Positions 56,189 through 64,000 of a DNA stretch of 64,000 nucleotides are shown in pieces. The DNA comes from Diphasiastrum complanatum (lineage: Eukaryota > Streptophyta > Lycopodiopsida > Lycopodiales > Lycopodiaceae), in NCBI GenBank assembly GCA_029204225.1, contig CM055109.1, forward strand, positions 6,344,911-6,408,910. Direction: 5' to 3'. The position numbers and the translations under genes are program-made. The notes beneath the pieces were generated by a model that saw only the letters and a list, made by a program, of their open reading frames with translations, was not told where the DNA came from and ran no database searches. Numbering within the stretch: the stretch's first letter is position 1; the number at the start of each line of letters is the position of its first letter.

Positions 56189-56843
56189 TGTGAAAATTGT
56201 CAACATTTCCTAGCTAGTTTGAGGCCTAAATTGGCTAAAATTGTAAATAGTTTTGGTTCTGGAGTTTCACACGTGTGAACCAGGCCACAATGTTTTTATT
56301 TACTGTATTTTTTCAGTATGATGAAGTGTCAAACTTCATACCCTTCAAAATGAGACCATTTTGATGTATTTTGGTCATATAAGCCATTTTTAGCTATTTT
56401 TCCTATATAGGGAATATCTAGGGTCAAGTACCTTCTAGAGAGAGGAGAGAGAGTCATCTTCCTCATCCATAAATAGTAGGGAAGTCGTGGAGAACAGGTT
56501 GGAGAAACCTTTTGTATGCTTCATTGAGATCAATAGATCATTGTCATTGTTTCTTCCTCCATTGAGAGCATTGTTGTGTGTATTGTCTTCAAGCTATTGT
56601 GTATGATCTTAGGTGCTTTCCAAAAGTGATAGGCTGATGTATTATGGACTGTATAATGCTATTTTGGGCCGCACTTGATGTTTATGGAAGTTTCCATTTG
56701 TGATAAATGCTTTTTGATCAAGTTCTTTGCATTCTAGGTAGCATAGAATGTGTTGCCAATTCCTAGCTTATGTAGTTTGGAGTGCAAGCATTCAAGCCAA
56801 TGATCTTGGAGTTTAGATCCACTTAGGATCTGTATTTTTCACA
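56189..56843 (+). mobile_element. Copia 5' LTR (young element)
   Basis: 655 bp, TGTGAAAATTGTC to ATTTTTCACA, giving 8-bp inverted ends. The perfect 14-bp palindrome TTCACACGTGTGAA lies at 56266-56279. CCTATATAGGGAATA at about 56401 is a TATA-box candidate for the element promoter. Confidence 0.97.
56401..56415 (+). promoter_or_regulatory. Candidate TATA box in the LTR
   Basis: CCTATATAGGGAATA lies about 210 bp into the LTR, downstream of the G-box palindrome, a usual arrangement for an LTR promoter. The function is inferred only from the motif. Confidence 0.4.
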
Positions 56844-56855
56844 TGGTATCAGAGC
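56844..56855 (+). other. Primer binding site, initiator Met tRNA
   Basis: TGGTATCAGAGC directly after the 5' LTR. Confidence 0.97.
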
Positions 56856-58014
56856 TGGTTGGCTTCTATTTACAGTAAGTATTCCATTTTTGGTGATATT
56901 TGGATGTTTGATCAAGTTCTAGCATGATTTTGCATTGCTTTGTTGATCAAATCTTACTAACCTTTGTTTTGTGAGTTGAACTTGTGGATCAAAAGCATAT
57001 TTCAGGTCTATTGAAGATCAGAGGCTGAAAAGAAACTATTTTGGATCAGATCATAACACCTAATCATTTGTGATTGTGAGGCTTGTGCATATTCAATACT
57101 AACAATGTTCTTTTCAATCCTATTGTTGACAATCTCCATTCTTGGATGAACACTCTCCTTAAGTGGATGAAACTTCTCCTTAAGTGGATGACAAATGCTC
57201 TTTTGAGTGAGTTGTAATTCTCCTAAAGGCTGAGCAAAGCTTCCATTTGGATGAAAGATCCCCTTTTTTGGGTGAACATATTGTAAGCTCCATTGTGAAG
57301 AGCATATTGTAAAGATTGTCATCAATTTTGGCATAAATTTTGGTGTACTTTGTTGAGCATGTAAGTAACTCTCCTTATGTAATTTGATTGGAGCATTTGC
57401 TGGAAGGTGTTAACCATTATGCAAGTGTGTTTTCAGGTTCTTAACAGTTGAGGAACATTCTCATGTGAAGTGATCTTAGATCTACATCTAAACACCAAGA
57501 TTTGACAAGATAGTGAAGCTAGTCTTGTGATTCACTAAGTGTGCTCATTCATTCACCTCTAAATCTTGTATTTATCACTTGCTGGAGTTTATAAACTTTT
57601 AGAAGTGTGGTTTACATGTGGTTTTACAGGTTGAATCAATATCTTAGTGTGTTGATCATATGTTGATCAAGTTTGTTCATTACTAGGTAATCTTGGCATC
57701 TTAGTTTTGGGTATTTTCTAAGAATGCAAGTAACTCTTCACACCATAACTTGATTTGGTCACTTGCTGGAAAGTTTGAGAGCTTAAGCAAGAGTGTGTTC
57801 AGGTTGGTTTGATTTTGTAATCCATTCTTAGTGTGTGCAAAGTGTTGCATGTGTTTCAATCTTCCTTTCTATGCTTGGAAACCATCTAGGTTCAAGATAG
57901 AAGTGTTTTAGGGTCCTAAATCTTCATAGATCTCTTTATCTATCATTTGTTGAGAGAAAAGTGAGTGCTAAGTGCTTTAGGACAGAACCTAAAAGTTGAA
58001 GAAACATTAGAATC
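56856..58014 (+). other. Copia leader with three intron-like repeats
   Basis: About 1.16 kb before the gag ATG. Three related units are visible: 57361-57436 (starts GTAAGTAACTCT, ends GTTTTCAG), about 57541-57629 (ends GTTTTACAG) and 57726-57802 (starts GCAAGTAACTCT, ends GTGTTCAG). All share CACTTGCTGGA-like cores. Their ends resemble splice donor and acceptor sites. Confidence 0.6.
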
Positions 58015-58770
58015 ATGGCTTCCAATGGTGGGATCATGCTAGAGTCTAGTGAAAGGTTGAGTTCATCAAACTACTCTACTTGGAAAGTGAGGATGGAGTC
58101 CTTACTTGAGTTGAATGAACTCATGGACATAGTTGCAGAAATTGAAGAGAGACCTCTCACACTTCAAGAGCAACAAAGGTTTGATAAGAAGGCCAAAAGG
58201 GCTCTTCATATCATTAAAATGAATGTTACAAATGAACTTCTCAAGGAAGTTGGAAAGTGTCAAAGTGCAAGTGAGGCATGGAATGCCTTAAAGAAGCTCT
58301 TTGAATCAAAGTCCACATCTAGGGTATTGACCCTAAGGAGACAAATATTTTCTAGTAGGCAAAGAGAGGGTGAAAGTGCTCATGCATTTATCTTGAGAGT
58401 TAAGTCCCTAAGTGATGATTTAGCATGCATTGATGAGAACATAAAAGATGGTGAAATAGTCCAAGTTATGTTGAATGGTTTGCTAAATGAACATGCTAAC
58501 CTTGTGCAAAGTTTTGCCATTCAAAGAGTCTTGCCAAGTGTGGTTGACTTGCAAGAAATCTTATTGGCTGAAGAACATAGGTTGCAATCAAAGCTTGATG
58601 GTGCATCCTTGCAAGGTGGAGGTGAAGAGGCTTTCTTCACAAAAGGCAAATTCAAGGGCAAAGGTAAAGGCAAAGGGAAATGGTCCAAAGGTGGTAACTT
58701 TGATCATGATGATCACTCTTCCTCTTCCTCTTCTACTAAGAACAATAAGTCAAAGTTCAAGTGCTTTTGA
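58015..58770 (+). CDS. Copia gag polyprotein part
   Basis: 251 codons from ATG 58015, chosen because MASNGGIMLESSERLSSSNY matches gag starts of related elements here. The gag core follows: YSTWKVRMESLLEL (about 22-35), ALHIIKMNVTNELLKEVGK, ASEAWNALKKLFESKST, LRRQIFSSRQREGESAHAF and VQVMLNGLLNEHANLVQSF. The C-terminus is Lys/Gly-rich (GKFKGKGKGKGKWSKGG) and Ser-rich, typical of RNA-binding gag tails. The first Cys of a zinc knuckle (KFKCF) is reached, then a TGA. Seven bases are missing against the knuckle of the older copia, which removes the second Cys and shifts the frame into pol. Confidence 0.93.
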   Translation: MASNGGIMLESSERLSSSNYSTWKVRMESLLELNELMDIVAEIEERPLTLQEQQRFDKKAKRALHIIKMNVTNELLKEVGKCQSASEAWNALKKLFESKSTSRVLTLRRQIFSSRQREGESAHAFILRVKSLSDDLACIDENIKDGEIVQVMLNGLLNEHANLVQSFAIQRVLPSVVDLQEILLAEEHRLQSKLDGASLQGGGEEAFFTKGKFKGKGKGKGKWSKGGNFDHDDHSSSSSSTKNNKSKFKCF

Positions 58771-61700
58771 TAAAAGGTCATTTTGCAAATGAATGTTATA
58801 AGAAGAAAAGAGAGCAAGGAGAGAGGCAAGGAAATCTTACAATAGATGAGGAAGAACATAACACATGTGAATCACTTGTCATGACTTCAAGTTTGTTAGC
58901 CAACATAGATGATAATGATCCTTGGTGGATTGATAGTGGAGCCTCATCTCACATGACAAGACATAAGGAATACTTTACATCCTTATTGTCTTATGAGGGA
59001 GAAGGTAACATCATCTACACTGCAAATGATGGTCAATGTGACATCAAAGGCATAGGCACTATTCCTATTTCCCTTTCAACAAATAGGAAAGCAAATCTTG
59101 AAAATGTTTTGTACATTTCTTCAATCACTAAGAATTTGCTTAGTGTAAGTCAAATGATTGACAAAGGACTTGATGTGGAGTTCATTGGAGATGCATGTTT
59201 GATAAGTAAATGTGGATCCTTGATTGCTCAAGGTAGGAGGCATGGTAAACTTTTCAAGCTTGATGCATGTGTGATCTCTAATCATGAAGGATGTATGGCT
59301 AGGGAGCAATTGACAAACCAAGAAGTTTGGCACAAGAGGTTGGGCCATCCCAACTTCAAATCTTTGGAGGTAATGGCAAAGAAAGAGCTTGTTCTTGGTC
59401 TCCCTAAAAGTCTTGTTGCAAACAATAGTGTTTGTGAACATTGTGCCTTGTCCAAATCTCATAGACTTGCTTATTCTAGATCTACTTCTAGATCTAAAGA
59501 AGCTTTTCAACTTGTGCATTCTGATATTCATTCTTCTAGTACAACTAGCAATGGTGGGGCAAAGATGTATGCAACTTTCATTGATGACTTTAGTAGGTAT
59601 ACTTGGATCTATCTTCTTAAAAGTAAGGATGAAGTGTTTGCTGCATTTGTCAAGTTCAAGAATGAAATGGAAAACCAATTCAATACAAAGATCAAATGCT
59701 TAAGATCTGATAATGGAGGGGAATACACCTCAAATAGGTTCAAAGACTTTTGTATAGCACATGGGATTAAGAGGGAGATGTCTAGTCCTAGGACTCCACA
59801 ACAGAATGGAGTGGCCGAGAGGAAGAATAGAACCCTTTGTGAATGTGCCAAGGCAATGAGACTACATGCTAATCTTGCTAAGTCTTTTTGGGGGGAAGCT
59901 TTAGCATGTGCTAACTATCTATGTAATAGATGGACAAGTGCTTCCTTGGATGGTAAAACTCCTCATGAGGTTCTTTATGGTAGAAGGCCGAGTGTCAAGC
60001 ATTGTAGGATCTTTGGATGTACATGTTTTGTCAATATCACACTTGATGATAGAACTAAAGAAGATCCTTCATCAAAGAAGGGTGTGTTTGTTGGCTATAG
60101 TGAAGTAAGCAAGGCTTACAAAGTGTACATTCCTTCTACAAAGAAAGTTGTCATAAGTAGGGATGTCATCTTTCATGAAGAGAATGTTTCCAATGTTGTT
60201 GATGTTGATGTTGATGTGCCTACTAATCATCATGATGTGCAAGATGTCTTGGATGAAGATGGAGATGCCACTCCAAAGCAAACTTCAAGGAAGACTCAAA
60301 GGCAAAGGGCTAAGCCATCAAGGCTAACCTATGATGAAAAAGGAAAGAAAGTGGTGGACAACTCTAACTTTGCTTTTCTTACCTCTTTTGATGAACCAAC
60401 TTGTGTAGGTGAAGCAATTCAAAAGAAGGAATGGATCCAAGCCATGGATCATGAGCATCAAGCACTCATCAAAAGCAACACATGGAGGTTGGTAAAGCTT
60501 CCAAAGGACAAGAAGGCAATTGGTTGTAAGTGGATCTTCAAGATCAAGACAAATCAAGATGGATCAATCAACAAGTACAAGGCAAGGTTGGTGGCAAAGG
60601 GGTATGCTCAAGAATATGGTATTGACTATGATGAGACCTTTGCACCCGTGGCAAAGATGGTAACTATTCGAATCCTAATCTCTCTTGCAACTCTTTATGA
60701 TTGGGATATGTGGAAAATGGATGTTACTAATGCCTTCTTGAATGGTGATCTTGAAGAAGATATTTACATGGAGCAACCCGAGGGCTATGTTTCACATGAT
60801 GAGCCTAATCATGTGTGCTATCTCCAAAAGAGTTTGTATGGGCTAAAGCAAGCACCAAGGAGTTGGTATGCTAAGCTCAATTCCTTCTTACTTTCTCAAA
60901 ACTTTGTTATGAGTGAGTATGATCATTCTCTCTACTTTAGATTGAATGAAAATGATATCACTTTACTTTTGATCTATGTTGATGACATTATCTTAAGTGG
61001 TGGTAACAATCTAGATATAGATGAAATCAAGATGGCACTCAAAAGAGAGTTTGAAATTCAAGATCTTGGTAAACTTCATTATATCTTAGGAATAGAGATT
61101 ATTAGAACTTCTAAATCTACATTCATATGTCAAGAAAAGTATGTTAACTCTATTCTAAAAAGGTTTCATATGGAAGATTGTAAAGTTGTTTCTACTCCTA
61201 TGGAATCAAATGTAAAGCTAACTACAAGAAGTAATGAAAGATCCTTCAAGGACATTACTCTCTATAGAAAGCTAATAGGATCTCTTATATGGTTAACCAT
61301 CACAAGACCTGATCTAAGCTTTGTGGTTGGTAAACTAAGTCAATTTATGCAAGATCCTAGTGAGGCTCATTGGAAGCTAGGAAAGAGAGTACTTAGATAC
61401 ATCTCGGGATCTAGAGATTTTGGCATCTTGTATGGAGGTACTACACCTAACCTTTGTGGATTTTCAGATTCAGATTTTGCAGGTGATCAAATGGATAGGA
61501 AGTCAACAAGTGCCTTTGCAATCTATCTTGGAGATGGAGAGGTCTCATGGCTATCAAAGAAGCAACCAACTATCTCTCTATCTTCCACCGAAGCCGAGTA
61601 CAAGGCATTAACAACATGCACCAAGGAGATTCTTTGGATCAAGAGGATGTTATTGGATCTTCACTTGCTGGAACCAGAGAAGACTCCAATCATACTTTGT

Positions 61701-61961
61701 GATAACCTTTCAGCCCAAAGCTTGGCAAGCAATCCTGTTTTTCATGCAAGGAGCAAGCACATTGAGATTGCTCACCATTTTGTGAGAGATCAAGTCATTG
61801 CCAAAGAGGTGGAGCTTCAACATGTCTCTTCAAAGGAGTGTGTGGCTGATATCTTCACCAAACCATTGGGAAAGGACCTATATTTAATGCATAGATCTAA
61901 TCTTGGAATGTGCTCAAAGACTATGTTGAAACTAGCATCCAATGTTGAAGAGGGAGTGTGA
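58761..61961 (+). CDS. Copia pol: protease, integrase, reverse transcriptase, RNase H
   Basis: 1066 codons in one frame. Residues 7-12 are the end of the zinc knuckle (HFANEC). Protease active site DSGASS at 58-63. Pre-integrase VWHKRLGHPN at 189-198, zinc pair CEHC at 225-228. Integrase D255, D317, E353, a D,D35E triad. RT with KARLVAKGYAQ at 607-617, VTNAFLNG at 655-662 and YVDD at 739-742. RNase H D903/D905, E946, D981; FHARSKHIEIAHHFV at about 994-1008. Nothing essential is missing downstream of the frameshift. The listed Met is only the first in the frame; pol probably was one ORF with gag before the 7-nt loss. The stop TGA (61959-61961) lies inside the LTR. Confidence 0.95.
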   Translation: MLLIKGHFANECYKKKREQGERQGNLTIDEEEHNTCESLVMTSSLLANIDDNDPWWIDSGASSHMTRHKEYFTSLLSYEGEGNIIYTANDGQCDIKGIGTIPISLSTNRKANLENVLYISSITKNLLSVSQMIDKGLDVEFIGDACLISKCGSLIAQGRRHGKLFKLDACVISNHEGCMAREQLTNQEVWHKRLGHPNFKSLEVMAKKELVLGLPKSLVANNSVCEHCALSKSHRLAYSRSTSRSKEAFQLVHSDIHSSSTTSNGGAKMYATFIDDFSRYTWIYLLKSKDEVFAAFVKFKNEMENQFNTKIKCLRSDNGGEYTSNRFKDFCIAHGIKREMSSPRTPQQNGVAERKNRTLCECAKAMRLHANLAKSFWGEALACANYLCNRWTSASLDGKTPHEVLYGRRPSVKHCRIFGCTCFVNITLDDRTKEDPSSKKGVFVGYSEVSKAYKVYIPSTKKVVISRDVIFHEENVSNVVDVDVDVPTNHHDVQDVLDEDGDATPKQTSRKTQRQRAKPSRLTYDEKGKKVVDNSNFAFLTSFDEPTCVGEAIQKKEWIQAMDHEHQALIKSNTWRLVKLPKDKKAIGCKWIFKIKTNQDGSINKYKARLVAKGYAQEYGIDYDETFAPVAKMVTIRILISLATLYDWDMWKMDVTNAFLNGDLEEDIYMEQPEGYVSHDEPNHVCYLQKSLYGLKQAPRSWYAKLNSFLLSQNFVMSEYDHSLYFRLNENDITLLLIYVDDIILSGGNNLDIDEIKMALKREFEIQDLGKLHYILGIEIIRTSKSTFICQEKYVNSILKRFHMEDCKVVSTPMESNVKLTTRSNERSFKDITLYRKLIGSLIWLTITRPDLSFVVGKLSQFMQDPSEAHWKLGKRVLRYISGSRDFGILYGGTTPNLCGFSDSDFAGDQMDRKSTSAFAIYLGDGEVSWLSKKQPTISLSSTEAEYKALTTCTKEILWIKRMLLDLHLLEPEKTPIILCDNLSAQSLASNPVFHARSKHIEIAHHFVRDQVIAKEVELQHVSSKECVADIFTKPLGKDLYLMHRSNLGMCSKTMLKLASNVEEGV
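61947..61956 (+). other. Polypurine tract inside the pol ORF
   Basis: GAAGAGGGAG abuts the 3' LTR and is still coding (last residues EEG). Confidence 0.9.
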
Positions 61962-62611
61962 AAATTGTCAACATTTCCTAGCTAGTTTGAGGCCTAAATT
62001 GGCTAAAATTATAAATAGTTTTGGTTCTGGAGTTTCACACGTGTGAACCAGGCCACAATGTTTTTATTTACTGTATTTTTTCAGTATGATGAAGTGTCAA
62101 ACTTCATACCCTTCAAAATGAGACCATTTTGATGTATTTTGGTCATATAAGCCATTTTTAGCTATTTTTCCTATATAGGGAATATCTAGGGTCAAGTACC
62201 TTCTAGAGAGAGGAGAGAGAGTCATCTTCCTCATCCATAAATAGTAGGGAAGTCGTGGAGAACAGGTTGGAGAAACCTTTTGTATGCTTCATTGAGATCA
62301 ATAGATCATTGTCATTGTTTCTTCCTCCATTGAGAGCATTGTTGTGTGTATTGTCTTCAAGCTATTGTGTATGATCTTAGGTGCTTTCCAAAAGTGATAG
62401 GCTGATGTATTATGGACTGTATAATGCTATTTTGGGCCGCACTTGATGTTTATGGAAGTTTCCATTTGTGATAAATGCTTTTTGATCAAGTTCTTTGCAT
62501 TCTAGGTAGCATAGAATGTGTTGCCAATTCCTAGCTTATGTAGTTTGGAGTGCAAGCATTCAAGCCAATGATCTTGGAGTTTAGATCCACTTAGGATCTG
62601 TATTTTTCACA
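61957..62611 (+). mobile_element. Copia 3' LTR (young element)
   Basis: 655 bp, identical to the 5' LTR but for one base. TTCACACGTGTGAA palindrome at 62034-62047. Confidence 0.97.
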
Positions 62612-62616
62612 GGTTC
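62612..62616. other. Target site duplication GGTTC, right
   Basis: Copy of 56184-56188. Confidence 0.97.
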
Positions 62617-63200
62617 CGGGGTTAATATCATTTCCACATCCCTCATGATGGAATGGAACCTACTTGTCAGCTTTGAATGGCTGATCAAAGTGTGGTCCGA
62701 CCTACCGGTTTCCTTCCGCACGTGCTGATCAAACTAGGAGGTCTCAAATTTTATGTTGACCTTGTAGTACTTGATATGCCCAATAATGCCTATTCTTATA
62801 CTTGGTCGTCCGTGGCTCACCAATGCACGAGTCATTCATGACTGGAGCAAAGGCCAAGTCACTTTTGGTAATCGTGACAATTCTGTCACAATTGAATCAA
62901 CTGGTAAACTCAAACCTGCACGCATTCATGATGAGAGATCCTCAACCACCAACTCAATATTTGAGCCATACCAGTCCAGCCATGAAAAAGATCATTATGT
63001 TAAATCTACTGATATCATAAACTGGAGTCACAGTCTAGCTACCATTGATTGTGTGAATGCCAATTACTGTGCTCAACATCAGGATAATTGTATTTCTCCA
63101 CACCCGATCGATCATGACCTGATCTGGATACACCCATCATCAATATCAATTTTGTTGATATTCTTCCACACCATGATGAGCTACTAAATGTTGCATGGCT
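62617..63200 (+). pseudogene. Gypsy aspartic protease, rest of domain
   Basis: Continues the protease cut at 56188: SGVNIIS at once after the insertion, then, after frame breaks (TGA near 62727), ILILGRPWLTNARVIHDW at about 62792-62845, which is the usual ILGRPWL motif closing gypsy proteases, and GQVTFGN. The domain would cleave the gag-pol polyprotein. It is dead from stops and from the insertions. Confidence 0.8.
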
Positions 63201-64000
63201 ACCTACTAATGAATCAGACGATTTATCCATTGATGATAAGAATGTCTTACAAATTCAGAATTGCCCAGAAGATATGGACATTTCTGATATTCAGATCCTC
63301 AACTATATGGAAGCCCTTCCCCGGAAGACCTATCCGCAACATGCTTCCAAGGTGGAATCAGATGCCAAGGTTGCAAGTGAAAAACCTGAGACAAAATTCT
63401 ACCGTCCCAAATGCCCACACTATCCATGGGATCTCTGTGAAGAGGAGACTACCTTTCGAATTGATGACAAGATCCTCCATGACATACCAACTATCTCTCC
63501 ACCACCAAAACCTCAACTACGTGGTCATACTATGAAAGAGAAAATGAAAAAACCACTTCAAATTCAACTGTTGGGTGACCTCACAACTATTCGGGAAGTC
63601 CCTGAGACTGCCTCTAGCCCTACACCCATCCCCGAAAAAACATCATCTTGGCAAGATAAAGGCAAGGCCCCCCTCGAATCTCCAGCCCATGATGTTCCTG
63701 CATATTTTAAAGACTATACGATCGAGGATGTCACAATCAAATTACCCCAAGCTCAACATGAGCCCACTGGTAATTCACCCTACAGAGGCCCTGCACAAAC
63801 CATAACCCTTTCCCTAAGTGAGCCAAATGAAACCAACGAATATCTTGTCCACATCGGAGCTCATCTCAATCGCGAACAACGAAGATTGCCTGGACCTATA
63901 AAGACATGAAAGGTGTCTCACCCCAAGTAGTTGTGCATCTTATCCCACTTAAACCGGGTGCGAGGCCCACTGCGAGTCGTCCGTACAGATGCAATCTCAT
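63201..64000 (+). pseudogene. Gypsy protease-RT linker and RT N-terminus
   Basis: A 200-codon linker frame (63274-63909), acidic and Pro-rich, ends HIGAHLNREQRRLPG. A frameshift near 63870 moves to the frame reading IAWTYKDMKGVSPQVVVH, the motif just before RT in many plant gypsy elements (W-x-Y-x-DM-x-G-x-x-P-x-VV-x-H). RT itself lies beyond the window. Confidence 0.75.

Larger units (their letters stand above)
56189..62611 (+). mobile_element. Complete, very young copia element
   Basis: 6423 bp with LTRs 56189-56843 and 61957-62611, primer site, gag, pol, polypurine tract and a 5-bp target duplication. The two 655-bp LTRs differ at one position that I can see (G at 56234 against A in the 3' copy, in AAATTRTAAATAG). 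The only visible defect in coding sequence is a 7-nt gap at the gag zinc knuckle. Confidence 0.98.
46494..64000 (+). mobile_element. Gypsy element, host of two nested copia insertions, right end outside the window
   Basis: Order: 5' LTR 46494-47303, primer site 47304-47319, leader, gag from 48142, zinc knuckles to 49420, linker to 49875, [copia 49881-56101], 77 bp, [copia 56189-62611], protease from 62617, start of RT at about 63880-64000. Removing the two copia elements and one copy of each target duplication brings protease coding sequence back into one continuous frame across both sites. Gag has several stops, so the element was dead or decaying and is older than both insertions. Confidence 0.9.

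Noticed and set aside
59121-59851. Minus-strand ORFs of 80-185 codons inside the young copia
   Set aside because: Antisense shadows of the pol frame, which carries all known motifs.

Overview
This is plant nuclear DNA, AT-rich and almost entirely built from transposable elements and their remains. The evidence for a land plant is the set of Ty1/copia elements with initiator-Met tRNA primer sites, Ty3/gypsy elements whose leaders follow a TTGGYRCCGTTG-type primer site, a CACTA remnant with the plant DUF4218/DUF4216 pair, and a captured exon of the plant CALMODULIN-BINDING PROTEIN 60 family. I see no complete host gene, no tRNA or rRNA gene and no CRISPR array. The species cannot be told from the sequence; a large, repeat-rich vascular plant genome is the best guess.

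Layout. 1-11 kb: decayed gypsy pieces (integrase half at 484-1216; a chromodomain remnant beside an LTR at 2189-2870, minus strand; a 1.2 kb segment bounded by 51-bp inverted repeats at 4187-5406 next to a long minus-strand pseudogene; a gypsy element at 8.7-10.96 kb with a large internal deletion between protease and reverse transcriptase). 11-15.8 kb: no recognisable gene. 15.8-18.35 kb and 38.6-42.2 kb are inverted copies of one older locus in which a copia LTR sits in a CACTA element. 19.5-20.7 kb: an unclassified transposase-like pseudogene. 21.45-23.1 and 35.67-37.2 kb are direct copies of an unidentified 1.2 kb unit joined to truncated copia integrase. 24.9-26.5 kb: the 3' end of a copia element with its LTR. 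28.1-32.7 kb: a minus-strand copia derivative with an odd internal protein and a 5' LTR. 32.7-35.3 kb: gypsy LTR, leader and gag, then a copia scrap and the CBP60 exon. 42.95-44.88 kb: minus-strand copia end with LTR.

46.5-64 kb is the clearest structure. A gypsy element (5' LTR at 46494-47303, gag from 48142) runs off the right edge of the window. Its protease region holds two complete copia elements in opposite orientations, only 77 bp apart apart from target duplications: an older one at 49881-56101 (target duplication CAATC, LTRs differing at about 21 sites) and a very young one at 56189-62611 (target duplication GGTTC, LTRs differing at one base of 655). The gypsy reading resumes at 62617. 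The young copia has gag and a 1066-codon pol with every catalytic motif present, but a 7-nt gap in the gag zinc knuckle shifts the frame.

No wholly new biological system is evident. The most unusual points are the duplicated locus shared by 15.8-18.35 and 38.6-42.2 kb, the duplicated protein module in the 28-30 kb copia derivative, the captured CBP60 exon, a perfect G-box palindrome shared by LTRs of different copia families, and intron-like repeats in the young copia leader.
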